64,000 nt of DNA from Parvularcula sp. BBD 1991-13 (GTDB lineage: Bacteria > Pseudomonadota > Alphaproteobacteria > Caulobacterales > Parvularculaceae), in contig LYSZ01000009.1 of the NCBI GenBank assembly GCA_001657385.1, positions 78,135 through 142,134 on the forward strand, in the 5' to 3' direction. The position numbers and the translations under genes are program-made. Positions 45,146 to 55,223 of the stretch are shown here, in pieces. The notes under the pieces were generated by a model, which searched no databases, was not told the origin of the DNA, and worked only from the letters and a program-made list of their open reading frames with translations. The first letter of the stretch is position 1; the number at the start of each line of letters is the position of its first letter.

Positions 45146-45245
45146 TATCAAGAGCGGACATGGATCACAGTCGCGGGAGGCGCGGCCTCGCAGGGTCGCC
45201 GCCGCCGCCCCGAAGACGTTTTCGCACACCGTCAGGGAAAGGGGA

Positions 45246-46061
45246 TCAGGCGTCCCCGGAGGTCAGCCGCGCGCTCACAGAGCGCCACAGATCGCCCGTC
45301 CCGGCGACAAGCAGCGGACGGCCCTGCGCCGGCACAGGCGCGTAAGGGGACGCATCGTCGAGATATTCCGCGCGCCCGCCGATTTCGTTCAGCATCAGGA
45401 CGCCCGCCGCATGGTCCCAGGGGTGCACCCGCGAATACAGCGCGAACGGGTTCAGGCCGCGAATAAGGCGGATGTAAACATAAGCCGAACAGCGCGCGGG
45501 CTCGGTCTTGAACCTGGCGCGCAGGCGGGGAACGAGATCGCTTTTCCAGGGCTCGGCAAGGTTGCCGATGGCGCGATAGCCCGCGTTGCCGAGCGCCGAC
45601 GCCGCGTTGACGGGGCCGAGCCGCGCGCCCGCCCAGGTCGCGCCGTCGCCGCGGGACCCCGTCGCGAGCGCACGGTCGGGAATGGCGTAAATCCAGCCCG
45701 CGCGGATCTCGCCCTTATCGACCAGGGCGACGATGGTCCCGAATTCGCGCCGGCCCTCGACAAAGTTGCGCGTCCCGTCGAGGGGATCGACGATCCAGAA
45801 AGCCCCCGCATCGTCGATCGAAAGGAGCAGCGAGGGATCGTCGGCGACGCTCTCCTCGCCGATAAAGGCCGCCCCCGGATAAACGTCGTGAAGCGCGCGC
45901 TTCAGCGCCGCCTCCGCCGCCCGGTCGGCCTCGGTGACGAAATCGCCCGGCCCGGTCTTGGTGTCGATATCGCCTTCCTCCAGCCTGCCGAACCGCGAGG
46001 CGATTTCCGCCTCGGCGATCTCGGCGATCAGGCGCCCGACGCGATCGGGATCGACGATCAT
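45246..46061 (-). CDS. inositol-monophosphatase-family phosphatase
   Basis: 271 residues. The metal-binding motifs are present: EESVADD, WIVDPLDGTRNFVEG and HPWDHAAGVLMLNEIGG. The substrate could be inositol phosphate, histidinol phosphate (HisN) or another sugar phosphate; the family does not settle it. It shares 4 bases with hflX, so it is translated from the hfq-hflX transcript. Confidence 0.88.
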   Translation of the reverse strand: MIVDPDRVGRLIAEIAEAEIASRFGRLEEGDIDTKTGPGDFVTEADRAAEAALKRALHDVYPGAAFIGEESVADDPSLLLSIDDAGAFWIVDPLDGTRNFVEGRREFGTIVALVDKGEIRAGWIYAIPDRALATGSRGDGATWAGARLGPVNAASALGNAGYRAIGNLAEPWKSDLVPRLRARFKTEPARCSAYVYIRLIRGLNPFALYSRVHPWDHAAGVLMLNEIGGRAEYLDDASPYAPVPAQGRPLLVAGTGDLWRSVSARLTSGDA

Positions 46062-47431
46062 GCGGTGCGCCTCTGCGCGGCGCCGTCAGGCGCGGGGCGC
46101 GCGCCGGGAAAGGTCTTGAAAAACTGCCCCTGCGCCTTTGCCGACAGGCGCACGGCGATGACGAGCCCGTCCGCGGTCGCCTCCTCGCTCAGGATGTCGC
46201 CGCGCTGGTGCAGCCAGGCGCGGGCCGCGCCGTCCTCCGGCGGCAGCGCGATGCGCAGGGACTCGTGGGTCGCCGTCAGCGCCGCCTCGATACAGGCGAG
46301 CAGGTCGTCGACGCCCTCTCCCGTCCGGGCCGACAGCGCGACGCGGACCGGATCGGCGATGGTTCCGTGTGCCGACGGCTGGGCGGGGCCTGCGGACAGG
46401 CGGCTTGCGCGCGCCGCGGCGACGACGCCGGCGCGGTCCTCCGCATCGAGAAGGTCGATCTTGTTCAGCGCCTCGATGACGGGGCGCGGATCCTCCTCGC
46501 CCACCCCGAGTTCGGCGAGGACGGAGAGGACGTCGGCGCGCTGGGCCTGCGCGTCTTCATGCGAGGCGTCGCGCACATGCACGATCACGTCCGCCTCCAG
46601 CACCTCCTCCAGGGTCGCCCGGAACGCGGCCACAAGCTGCGTCGGCAGATCGGAGATGAACCCCACCGTATCGGACAGGATCACCCGCACGCCGGAGGGC
46701 AGATCGATCGCCCGCATGGTCGGGTCAAGCGTCGCGAAGAGAAGATCCTCGGCCATGACCCGCGATTCGGTGATGCGGTTGAACAGGGTCGACTTGCCGG
46801 CGTTGGTGTAGCCGACCAGGGCCGCCACCGGGTGCGGCGCGCGCTTGCGGCGCCGGCGCTGGAGGTTGCGCGTGCGCGCCACGTCCTCGAGCTTTTTCTT
46901 CAGACGCACGATCTTGTCGTCGAGGGCGCGGCGGTCGGATTCGATCTGGCGCTCCCCCGGCCCGCCGAGAAAGCCGGCGCCGCCGCGCTGACGCTCAAGG
47001 TGGGTCCAGGACCGCACCAGGCGAGAGCGCTGGTAATCGAGGTGGGCAAGCTCCACCTGAAGTCGGCCCTCGGCCGTCTGGGCGCGCGCGCCGAAAATCT
47101 CAAGGATCAGCGCGGTCCGGTCGAGCACCTTGGCGTTCCACGCCTTTTCAAGATTGCGGTGTTGCACCGGCGAAAGGGCGCCGTCGACGATGACGAGCCC
47201 GGGACGCGGGTCGCGGGCGTCAAGCGCCGCGCGGATCTCCTCCACCTTGCCGCCCCCGATAAGCGTCGACGGCCGCGGCTGAACCACGTTCACCACCGCG
47301 GTTTGCGCCACGTCGAGATCAATGGCGAGGGCGAGGCCAGCCGCCTCCTCCAGGCGCGCCTCCGGCGACCGCGCGCCCGCAGCGCCCGGCAGCGCCGGGT
47401 GAATGACGATGGCGGTTTGTTTTTCGGTCAA
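46058..47431 (-). CDS. hflX: ribosome-associated GTPase HflX
   Basis: 457 residues. An N-terminal HflX domain (LIGGGKVEEIRAAL, DRTALILEIFGARAQTAEG) precedes the Ras-like G domain with the P-loop GYTNAGKST near residue 206, the DTVGF motif and NKIDLL. It rescues stalled ribosomes in other bacteria. The gene follows hfq by 9 bases, the standard order in proteobacteria. Confidence 0.96.
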   Translation of the reverse strand: MTEKQTAIVIHPALPGAAGARSPEARLEEAAGLALAIDLDVAQTAVVNVVQPRPSTLIGGGKVEEIRAALDARDPRPGLVIVDGALSPVQHRNLEKAWNAKVLDRTALILEIFGARAQTAEGRLQVELAHLDYQRSRLVRSWTHLERQRGGAGFLGGPGERQIESDRRALDDKIVRLKKKLEDVARTRNLQRRRRKRAPHPVAALVGYTNAGKSTLFNRITESRVMAEDLLFATLDPTMRAIDLPSGVRVILSDTVGFISDLPTQLVAAFRATLEEVLEADVIVHVRDASHEDAQAQRADVLSVLAELGVGEEDPRPVIEALNKIDLLDAEDRAGVVAAARASRLSAGPAQPSAHGTIADPVRVALSARTGEGVDDLLACIEAALTATHESLRIALPPEDGAARAWLHQRGDILSEEATADGLVIAVRLSAKAQGQFFKTFPGARPAPDGAAQRRTA

Positions 47432-47440
47432 AGCGTTGCG

Positions 47441-47680
47441 CTACTCGCCGTCTTCGCCGTCCCAGAGGGACACCGGCGATTGCGGCATGACCGTGGAAAT
47501 GGCGTGTTTGTAGACAAGCTGGGCGTGTCCGTCGCGCTTCAGGAGCACGCAGAAATTATCGAACCAGCTGACGATGCCCTGCAGCTTCACGCCGTTCACC
47601 AGGAAGATGGTGACCGGAATTTTGGCTTTCCGGACGTTGTTAAGAAAAGTGTCCTGCAGATTTTGCTTCTTTTCGCTCAT
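47441..47680 (-). CDS. hfq: RNA chaperone Hfq
   Basis: 79 residues with both Sm motifs ([29 protein letters not shown], then YKHAISTV with the KHA residues). It has the normal short alphaproteobacterial form without a long C-terminal tail. It lies 123 bases after the dat gene, enough for its own promoter, and directly upstream of hflX. Confidence 0.97.
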   Translation of the reverse strand: MSEKKQNLQDTFLNNVRKAKIPVTIFLVNGVKLQGIVSWFDNFCVLLKRDGHAQLVYKHAISTVMPQSPVSLWDGEDGE

Positions 47681-47803
47681 TTAAGCGACGTCTCCGCATT
47701 GTTGTTATCCATTATCGCAGTGCAGCATGATTGTGGCCCCTGAAAGGCGCCCGCGCAACCGCATTTGATGCCGCAAATCGATTTTCGCAAGGGCATGCAA
47801 ACG

Positions 47804-48661
47804 TTAACGAACCGATCGCGCCCGGTTTTTATACGCCTCGCGCAGCCGGCGGGTGAGCGGGCCGGGAACGCCGTCGCCGACCGGGGCGCCGTCGATGGAG
47901 ACGACCGGCATGACGAGGCTCGTCGCGGAGGTGATGAAAGCTTCCCGGGCGGCCTTGGCCGCCTCGGCGGAAAACGGCGTCTCGCAGACCTTGATCTGCA
48001 AGTCGCGGGCGCATTCGATGGCGGTCTGGCGGGTGATGCCGCCGAGGATCTCGCGGCCCGTCGGGTGGGTCTGGAGCGCGCCGTCCCCGGTGACGATCCA
48101 GGCGTTCGAGGACGAGCCCTCCGTCACCCTGCCGTCGCGCACGAGCCAGGCCTCGGCGCAGCCCGCCTCCGCAGCGGCCTGTTTCGCCAGCACGTTGGGC
48201 AGGAGGGACACGGTCTTGATGTCCACCCGGCCCCAGCGGATATCCTCCTGCAACAGCACGCCGACGCCCCGCTCCGCCGCCGCGTCGCTCTTGTCGAGGT
48301 CGAAGGGCCGCGCCGTCGCGGTGATCGCCGGGGCGACGCCGGCGGACGGAAAGGCGTGGTTTCGCGGCGCCACGCCACGGGTGGTCTGGATATAGACGAG
48401 GGCGTTCCTGAGCCGGTTGCGGCGCAGAAGCTCGCCGATGACCGCCTCCAGCGCGGCCCGGCTCATCGGCCGCGCCATGCGCAAGGCTTCCAGCGAGCGA
48501 TCCATGCGCGCAAGGTGGCCTTCGAGATCCCACAGCCGCCCGCCGATGACAAGACAGACTTCGTATATTCCGTCGGCGAACTGGTAGCCGCGATCCTCGA
48601 TATGCACCCGCGCCTCGTCATGGCGCATGTAGCGGCCGTTCACATAGGCGATGCGAGCCAT
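47804..48661 (-). CDS. dat: D-amino-acid aminotransferase (class IV PLP)
   Basis: 285 residues. The class IV fold is recognised by YVNGRYMRHDEARVHIEDRGYQFADGIYE at the start, the PLP lysine region DIKTVSLLPNVLAKQAAAEAG, and EGSSSNAWIV. These fit D-alanine transaminase, which supplies D-Glu or D-Ala for the wall; branched-chain aminotransferase is less likely because the RDRGYQFADGIYEV form is typical of Dat. It overlaps nothing but starts only 3 bases after trkH ends. Confidence 0.9.
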   Translation of the reverse strand: MARIAYVNGRYMRHDEARVHIEDRGYQFADGIYEVCLVIGGRLWDLEGHLARMDRSLEALRMARPMSRAALEAVIGELLRRNRLRNALVYIQTTRGVAPRNHAFPSAGVAPAITATARPFDLDKSDAAAERGVGVLLQEDIRWGRVDIKTVSLLPNVLAKQAAAEAGCAEAWLVRDGRVTEGSSSNAWIVTGDGALQTHPTGREILGGITRQTAIECARDLQIKVCETPFSAEAAKAAREAFITSATSLVMPVVSIDGAPVGDGVPGPLTRRLREAYKNRARSVR

Positions 48662-48664
48662 TGG

Positions 48665-50056
48665 CTAAGTCCTCCAGAAGGCGCGGTTGAACAGCGCCAG
48701 CGCCACCGCCGCTTCGAGCCGGCCAAGGATCATCCCGGCGACCAGCAGCCAGCGCAGCGGTTCGTCGAAAACGGCGTAACCGCCCGCGCCGCCTTCGGCA
48801 AGGTAGATGAGCGGTCCGGTATTGCTGAGCGCGGCGACGGCGGCGGCGGCGGCGAGGGAAAACTCGTAGCCGCCGATGGACAGGCTGACGACCAGCGCCG
48901 CCAGCGTCATGGTGAAGACGATAAAGTGAATCCAAACGCCGAGTTCGTTGCCGACGCGGGCCTGGCCGAAAACGCCGCTCGGCGTCACCAGCCGGCGGAT
49001 TTCCTCGCGCGCGCGGCGCATGATGACGAGCCAGCGCAAAATCTTGAACCCGCCCGCGGTGGAGACCGCCGCGCCGCCGATGATGGCGGTCACCATGGCG
49101 GCGATGATCGGCGGCGGCTCGCCGACGGCGACGCCGTTGGTGGACATGAACGAGGCGGCGTTGAAGAACTGCGGGATCAAGAGCCCCATGTCCCCCGCCC
49201 CCGCGGCGACCCAGAACAGGACGGTGACGCCGATCAGGATCATCACATAGGAGGCGTTCTCGACATCGCGCACGCGCTCGCGACGGTCTCCCATCAGCCG
49301 CGCGATCAGAACGAAATTCGCGCCGCTGAGGATGAGAAACGGCGTCAGGGCGTAGAGCACCGGCGCTTCGTATCCGGCCAGTCCCTCCGCATGGGGAACA
49401 AAGCCGCCGGACGCCACGATCGACATCCCCATGACCGCGGCGTCGAAAGCGCTCGCCCCGGCGGCGACCAGCGCGGTGAACGCCACCGCCGTCAGGAAGG
49501 CGTAAACAAGAAAGAAACTCGACGCCGCGTTGCGCAGCGGCCGCAGGAACGACGCCTTTTCCCCGCGCGGGAACGGCGGCAGCAGGGTGTCGATGCCGAT
49601 AAAGGCCGGCCTGATGAAAATCGCCGCGGCGATGGCGATGGAGGCGAGGCCGCCGAGCCATTGCAGCAGCGCGCGCCACACCGTCCCCGCCGGGCTCGCC
49701 AGCGCGCCCTCCCGCGACAGCCAGCCGCCGGTGGTGGTCAGCGCCGCCACGGCCTCGAAATAGGCGTCGGCGAAGGGCGCCCCCGACATGGCGAAGGGCG
49801 CGGCCGCAAAAAGCGGCGCAACCGTCCACCATAACAGGATGATCAACAGCGCGCCGCGGAAATCCGACGGCGGCGCGCGGCCGACGCTCGCCGCCATCGC
49901 CGCCGCCCCCGACAGAAGGCACAGGGCCATGCTGAACAGATAGGCGTCGGCGCTGTCCTCGCCGCCGGACACGGCCACGAGAAACGGCGCCGCCATGGCG
50001 GCGCCGATAATGAACAGCATGGCCGCGAAGCCGCGAAGAATGCTCGTCAGACCCAT
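48665..50056 (-). CDS. trkH: TrkH-family potassium uptake membrane subunit
   Basis: 463 residues with repeated membrane-pore-membrane units. Pore-like segments are LTTTGGW, SIVASGGF, FMSTNGVAVG and LSNTGP, giving the four glycines of the selectivity filter. It would form the potassium channel-like unit with TrkA. It is followed by dat and preceded by trkA with 38 bases between them. Confidence 0.93.
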   Translation of the reverse strand: MGLTSILRGFAAMLFIIGAAMAAPFLVAVSGGEDSADAYLFSMALCLLSGAAAMAASVGRAPPSDFRGALLIILLWWTVAPLFAAAPFAMSGAPFADAYFEAVAALTTTGGWLSREGALASPAGTVWRALLQWLGGLASIAIAAAIFIRPAFIGIDTLLPPFPRGEKASFLRPLRNAASSFFLVYAFLTAVAFTALVAAGASAFDAAVMGMSIVASGGFVPHAEGLAGYEAPVLYALTPFLILSGANFVLIARLMGDRRERVRDVENASYVMILIGVTVLFWVAAGAGDMGLLIPQFFNAASFMSTNGVAVGEPPPIIAAMVTAIIGGAAVSTAGGFKILRWLVIMRRAREEIRRLVTPSGVFGQARVGNELGVWIHFIVFTMTLAALVVSLSIGGYEFSLAAAAAVAALSNTGPLIYLAEGGAGGYAVFDEPLRWLLVAGMILGRLEAAVALALFNRAFWRT

Positions 50057-50094
50057 AACACTATCTCGCGGTCACGATGCACGAGCCTTCGGCG

Positions 50095-51468
50095 TTAGAA
50101 ATATTCGATGCTGACGCGGAACATCTGCTCCACGTCCTTGACGTTCTCGCGCATGGAAAGAAGGACGATGCGGTCGTCGGGTGCGATGACCGTATCGCCG
50201 GAGGGCATCAGCACCTCGCCCTTGCGGTAGACCGCGCCGATCATCACCCCCTCGGGCAGCTCTGCGTCGCGCAGCGGCTTGTTGACCAGCGGCGAGGTTT
50301 CGAGCGCGACCGCGTCCACAAGCTCGGCCGCGCCGTCGGAGATCGAGTAGACGCCCTTGATCCGCCCGCGGCGGATATGCTGGAGGATGGTCGAGACCGT
50401 GGTCGCGCGCGGATCGACGAAGCGGTCGACGCCCACCGCCTCCGACACGGCGCCGTAATCCGGATCGTTGATCAGCGCCATGGAGCGGCGCGCGCCCTCG
50501 CGCTTGGCGACCACCGAGGCGAGCACGTTCACCTGGTCGTTGTCGGTGACGGCGACGACGGTTTCGGCTTCCGCCGCCCCCGCCTCGCGCAGGATCGCCC
50601 GGTCGAGGCCGTCGCCCTGAAGCACGATCGTCCGCTCCAGAGCCTCGGCGATGAATTCCGCGCGCTTGCGGTTGCGCTCGATCAGGCGGATCTTCATCGA
50701 GCCGAGCTTTTCCAGCCCCTGCGCCACATAGAGCCCGATATTGCCGCCGCCGATGATGATGACGCGCCGCGCCTGGCGGGCCGCCTCGCCCATGATTTCA
50801 AGCGCCCGGGTCACATCCTGCCGGTCGGACACGAAATAGACCTCGTCCCCTCCTTCGAGCTGGTCGTCGGCGTGGGCGCGCCACATCTTCGCGTTGCGCC
50901 GGATCGCGGTGATCGTGATCTTGAGGTCGGGGAAAAGTTCCGCCACCTGCCGCAGGGGCGTGTTGACGATGGGACAGTTCTCGCCGAGCTTCACGCCCAC
51001 CGCCCAGACCCGTCCGTCGACGAACGACTTGATCTCGAACGCGCCGGGGGTGGACATCCGCTGCATGATCGCCTCGGAGACTTCGCGTTCCGGGGAAATC
51101 ACCACGTCGATCGGCAGGTTGTTGCGGGAAAACAGGTCGGAGTAGCGCGGGTCGAGATAATTCTGGGCGCGGATCCGGGCGATTTTCGTCGGCACGTTGA
51201 AGAGGGAATGGGCGATCTGGCAGGCGACCATGTTCACCTCGTCGGAATAGGTGACGGCGATGATCATGTCGGCCTCGCGCGCGCCGGCCTCCTCAAGGGT
51301 TTCCGGGTAGGCGCCGTTGCCGACGACGCCGCGGACGTCGAGCCGCTCGGCGACCGACCGGATCAGCTCCTTGGACTGATCGATCACCGTGACGTCGTTG
51401 TTCTCCCGGGCGAGGCGCCGGGCGATGCCGACGCCGACGCGGCCCGCGCCGCAGATAATCACGCGCAT
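50095..51468 (-). CDS. trkA: Trk potassium transporter peripheral subunit TrkA
   Basis: 457 residues with two RCK modules, each an NAD-binding Rossmann domain (CGAGRVGVGIARRL at the start and IGGGNIGLYVAQGLEK near residue 240) followed by a TrkA-C domain. It gates TrkH. It lies 32 bases after ntrX in the canonical alphaproteobacterial block. Confidence 0.96.
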   Translation of the reverse strand: MRVIICGAGRVGVGIARRLARENNDVTVIDQSKELIRSVAERLDVRGVVGNGAYPETLEEAGAREADMIIAVTYSDEVNMVACQIAHSLFNVPTKIARIRAQNYLDPRYSDLFSRNNLPIDVVISPEREVSEAIMQRMSTPGAFEIKSFVDGRVWAVGVKLGENCPIVNTPLRQVAELFPDLKITITAIRRNAKMWRAHADDQLEGGDEVYFVSDRQDVTRALEIMGEAARQARRVIIIGGGNIGLYVAQGLEKLGSMKIRLIERNRKRAEFIAEALERTIVLQGDGLDRAILREAGAAEAETVVAVTDNDQVNVLASVVAKREGARRSMALINDPDYGAVSEAVGVDRFVDPRATTVSTILQHIRRGRIKGVYSISDGAAELVDAVALETSPLVNKPLRDAELPEGVMIGAVYRKGEVLMPSGDTVIAPDDRIVLLSMRENVKDVEQMFRVSIEYF

Positions 51469-51500
51469 GGGCTTTTACCCTCTCGATGCTGGCGCATGGG

Positions 51501-52889
51501 TCAGGCGCTTTCCGCGCGCGGCGCGCCGTTGACGCCGAGCGCCTTCAACTTGCGGTGCAGCGCCGACCGCTCCATGCCGATGAAGGCCGCCGTCCGCGAG
51601 ATGTTGCCGCCGAACCGGTTGATCTGCGCAATGAGATATTCCCGCTCGAAACGCTCGCGCGCCTCGCGCAGGGGCAGCGCGATGATCTGCTCGAGACCCT
51701 GCCCCGCCGGGATCGACACGCCCGCATCCATCACCTCGGAAGGAAGCTCGTCGCAGCCGACCTCCGCGTCGCCGTCGCGGCCCATCAGGATCAGCGTGCG
51801 CTCGATCACATTGCGAAGCTGGCGGACATTGCCGGGCCAGCCATAGGTCTGGAGCGCGGCCATCGCGTCGGGAGAGAACCGCCGCTTCGGCAGCCCGAGC
51901 GAGCGGGCGATCTGGTCGACGAAGCGTTCGACCAGGGCCGGGATGTCTTCGCGGCGCTCGCCGAGTCCCGGCGCGTCGATGGACACCACGTTCAGGCGGT
52001 GAAACAGGTCCTCGCGGAACAGGCCGTCATCGGCCCGGGCCAGAAGATCGCAGGACGTCGTCGAAATAATCCGCACGTCGACTTCCACCGCTTTCTCGCC
52101 GCCGACGCGCTTGAACCGCTGTTCGTGCAGCACCCGGACGATCTTGCTCTGGGTCTCCTTGGGCATGTCGCCGATTTCGTCGAACATCAGCGTACCGCCA
52201 TGGGCGCGCTCCATCAGGCCGATCATCCGCGGCTTGCCGTCGGCGCCCTCGGTCCCGAAAAGCTCCTCCTCCATGCGGTCGGGGGCGATGGACGCGGCGC
52301 TGACCACCACGAAAGGCTGGCCCGCACGGCCGGAGCGCGCATGCAGCAGCCGGGCGATCATCTCCTTGCCAGATCCAGGCGGGCCGGAAATCATCACCCG
52401 CGAGCGGGCGTCGGCCACCCGCTCGATCACGCCGCGCAACGCTGCGATTGCGGAGGATTCCCCGACCAGGCCCCAGTCCGGCGCGCGCTCGCGAAGCTCG
52501 GTGTTCTCGCGCTTCAGCCGCGCCGCTTCGAGCGCGCGGTTGACCACCAGGACGAGCCGGTCGGCGTTGAAGGGTTTTTCGACGAAATCGTAGGCCCCCT
52601 TCTTGATCGCGGCGACCGCCGTTTCAATCGTTCCGTGGCCGGATATGATGATGACCGGCAGGTCCGGATGAAGCGCCTTCAGTTCGCCGAGGATCTCGAT
52701 GCCGTCCATGGCCGAGTTCTGAAGCCACACATCGAGAATGACCAGCGCCGGCAGGCGGTCGCGCACCGCGGCGAGGGCCCCGTCGGAGTTTGCCGCCGTA
52801 CGCGGATGAAAGCCCTCATCCTCCAGAATGCCGGACACAAGGTCCCGAATGTCGTGTTCGTCGTCGACGACAAGAATATCCACGCTCAT
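51501..52889 (-). CDS. ntrX: NtrX-type sigma-54-family response regulator
   Basis: 462 residues: receiver domain with phosphoacceptor Asp53, an AAA+ domain ([15 protein letters not shown]alker [12 protein letters not shown]alker B) and a Fis-type HTH at the C-terminus ([24 protein letters not shown]). The GAFTGA loop used to touch sigma-54 is absent; the corresponding stretch reads [17 protein letters not shown]. This is known for several alphaproteobacterial NtrX proteins, which suggests action without sigma-54. Ordered directly after ntrY. Confidence 0.95.
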   Translation of the reverse strand: MSVDILVVDDEHDIRDLVSGILEDEGFHPRTAANSDGALAAVRDRLPALVILDVWLQNSAMDGIEILGELKALHPDLPVIIISGHGTIETAVAAIKKGAYDFVEKPFNADRLVLVVNRALEAARLKRENTELRERAPDWGLVGESSAIAALRGVIERVADARSRVMISGPPGSGKEMIARLLHARSGRAGQPFVVVSAASIAPDRMEEELFGTEGADGKPRMIGLMERAHGGTLMFDEIGDMPKETQSKIVRVLHEQRFKRVGGEKAVEVDVRIISTTSCDLLARADDGLFREDLFHRLNVVSIDAPGLGERREDIPALVERFVDQIARSLGLPKRRFSPDAMAALQTYGWPGNVRQLRNVIERTLILMGRDGDAEVGCDELPSEVMDAGVSIPAGQGLEQIIALPLREARERFEREYLIAQINRFGGNISRTAAFIGMERSALHRKLKALGVNGAPRAESA

Positions 52890-52919
52890 AGGCTCGTCGT
52901 TTCTCCTTCCCGCACGGCG

Positions 52920-55223
52920 CTACTCCGCCGCCGCCGGCTGCGCCTTGTCGGCGCCCGCCGCCCGCGGCAGCACGAGCGTCATGCGCGCGCCCGTGGCCCC
53001 GAGACTGTTGTCGTCGCTGAAATCGAGGGAGCCGCCATGCTCCTCCGCGGCTTTTTTCACGATGGCGAGGCCGAGCCCCGTGCCCTTGACCCGCGTCGTC
53101 ATGTAGGGCTCGGTCAGGCGGTGACGTTGCTCCGCCGGCAATCCGATCCCGTTGTCGATGACGTGAATGCGCGAAACGGCGGCGTCCTCGGCGAGCACGA
53201 TCCGGATCTTCCCGTCGCGCGGCGCCCCCTCTGCGGCGCCCTCTCCGGCGTCGTCGGCGACGCGGGCGCCGATCGACTCGCCCGCGTTCTTGAGAAGATT
53301 GGAAAGCGCCTGCACGATGAGGCGGCCGTCGCAATCGGCGAAGACCGGATGATCGGGCGTTTCCACCGCGAAGGCGATATCGGGAAAGGCCACTTTCTGC
53401 GGGAACACCGCGGCCTTGATCATCTCGCGCAGATCCTCGCGCGCGATCACCGGTTTCGGCATCCGCGCGAAGGACGAGAACTCGTCGACCATGCGGCCGA
53501 TGTCGCTCACCTGGCGGATGATGGTCTCGGTGCATTTGTCGAACACCTCGGGCGTCGAGGTCACTTCGTTGAGATACTTGCGGCGCAGGCGCTCGGCGGA
53601 AAGCTGGATCGGCGTCAGCGGGTTCTTGATCTCGTGCGCGATGCGCCGGGCGACGTCGCCCCAGGCGGCGTTGCGCTGGGCGGCGATGAGCTGCGTGATG
53701 TCGTCGAAGGTGATGACGTAGTTCTGCTCGCCCTCGCCGGCCTGGTCCTTCACGATACGAACGTTCAGCGTGCGGGTGCGCCCGTGCCGCGTCAGGTCGA
53801 GTTGGTCGCCGACCTCCGTGAAGGGCGAGCCCGCAGCCCGCGCGAGCAGCGGTTCGGCTTCCGGCATGACCGCGCCGATATGCGCCCCGGTGAGCCGCCC
53901 GGCGTCTTCGCGCAACAGTTCGGCCGCGGATTTGTTGGCGATGGTGATGCGCCCGTCGGCGTCAAGGCCGACGACGCCGGCGGACACGCCCGACAACACC
54001 GCCTCGGTGAACCGGCGGCGGTTGTCGAACTGACGGTTGGTGTCGATGAGGTCGTCGCGCTGGGTCTGCAACTGGGCGGTCATGTGGTTCATGGCCCGCG
54101 CCAGCACGCCAAGCTCGCCGTCCTCCCTGTAGACCTCGACCCGCGCGCCCAGCTCCCCCGCAGAGACCCGCTCGGCCATGTTCACGAGCCGTCCGATCGG
54201 CTGGACGATCCGCGTCGCGGCCCACAGGGCGAGCCAGATGGCGCCGAACAGGATGATGATGGCGAGGACGATGTACCCGAACAAAAAGACGCGCTCCAGC
54301 CGTTCGCGGCCCAGCCCCGCCTCCAGCCAGTCGTTGCGCACCTCGCGCACGGCGAACAGGCGCTGGGTGGTCGTCGGATCGATCGGCTGGTAGCCGATCA
54401 GGAAGCCGCCGCCGTAATGCTCAACCAGCAGAGCGCCGCGGAAAACATCGAAGCGCGCATCGTCATTGACGCCGAAGAAAAATATCTCGCCCGGCGTGCG
54501 GCCGTCCTGCAGGTTGGCGAAGCCTTCCGCATTCGGAAGATTATAGCGGCCGTCGGCGATTTCCGCACGCACCATGATGCGGCGCTCGCCGTCGAGCAGG
54601 TAAAGCGCGGAAAGGCCGCGAATGCGGGCCTGGGCGTAGAAATAGCGCCGGAAGCTGATCGGAGTCTGTTCGAAGCCGACGCCGGCCTCTTCCTGGCGGG
54701 CGAGGTCCTGCGCGATCAGGCGCATGCGGCGCTCCATGTCGGCGGCCTTGATCTCGACAAGGCCGTTGGCGAGATCGCGCGCGGTGTTCTGGTATGTTTC
54801 CACGCGCTCGCTGAAAACGTCGTCGAGACTGGTGCGCAGGATGGTGAAGGCGAACAGGAACGCGATAATCGCCGGCGTGACCGCAAGCGCGGAGAACAGC
54901 CAGACGAGTTGCAGATGGGTGCGCGAGCCGGCGAGCTGATCGCGGCGTTCGCCGAGCACGTGCCAGAGCCGCACGGCGATGAGGATCGCAAAGCCCGCCG
55001 CGATGGCGATATTGCCGATGATCATCGCCATCAGGAAAGCGCGGTCGACGCGCTCGACCAGGGGCGACATCAAAAACCAGGTGGTGAAAAACGCGACCGC
55101 GCCGGCGCCGGTCAGCGCCGCGGCGGCGATTGCATTGGACAGCGCCCATTGCGGCAGGAAGCGGCGCGGCGAGGAAGGCGCTGCGTCCGGCGTGGCTGCT
55201 TCTTTTTGCGGGTCGTTGTCCAA
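52920..55223 (-). CDS. ntrY: NtrY sensor histidine kinase
   Basis: 767 residues. It has N-terminal membrane helices with a large extracytoplasmic region, a HAMP domain, a PAS domain (AGVVGLDADGRITIANKSAAELL), a HisKA segment with phosphorylated His530 (RRIAHEIKNPLTPIQLS) and an ATPase domain (DNGIGLP, GTGLGLAIVKK). Partner of NtrX; senses nitrogen-, redox- or envelope-related signals in relatives. It follows dusB with a 279-base gap where ntrB and ntrC normally lie. Confidence 0.95.
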   Translation of the reverse strand: MDNDPQKEAATPDAAPSSPRRFLPQWALSNAIAAAALTGAGAVAFFTTWFLMSPLVERVDRAFLMAMIIGNIAIAAGFAILIAVRLWHVLGERRDQLAGSRTHLQLVWLFSALAVTPAIIAFLFAFTILRTSLDDVFSERVETYQNTARDLANGLVEIKAADMERRMRLIAQDLARQEEAGVGFEQTPISFRRYFYAQARIRGLSALYLLDGERRIMVRAEIADGRYNLPNAEGFANLQDGRTPGEIFFFGVNDDARFDVFRGALLVEHYGGGFLIGYQPIDPTTTQRLFAVREVRNDWLEAGLGRERLERVFLFGYIVLAIIILFGAIWLALWAATRIVQPIGRLVNMAERVSAGELGARVEVYREDGELGVLARAMNHMTAQLQTQRDDLIDTNRQFDNRRRFTEAVLSGVSAGVVGLDADGRITIANKSAAELLREDAGRLTGAHIGAVMPEAEPLLARAAGSPFTEVGDQLDLTRHGRTRTLNVRIVKDQAGEGEQNYVITFDDITQLIAAQRNAAWGDVARRIAHEIKNPLTPIQLSAERLRRKYLNEVTSTPEVFDKCTETIIRQVSDIGRMVDEFSSFARMPKPVIAREDLREMIKAAVFPQKVAFPDIAFAVETPDHPVFADCDGRLIVQALSNLLKNAGESIGARVADDAGEGAAEGAPRDGKIRIVLAEDAAVSRIHVIDNGIGLPAEQRHRLTEPYMTTRVKGTGLGLAIVKKAAEEHGGSLDFSDDNSLGATGARMTLVLPRAAGADKAQPAAAE

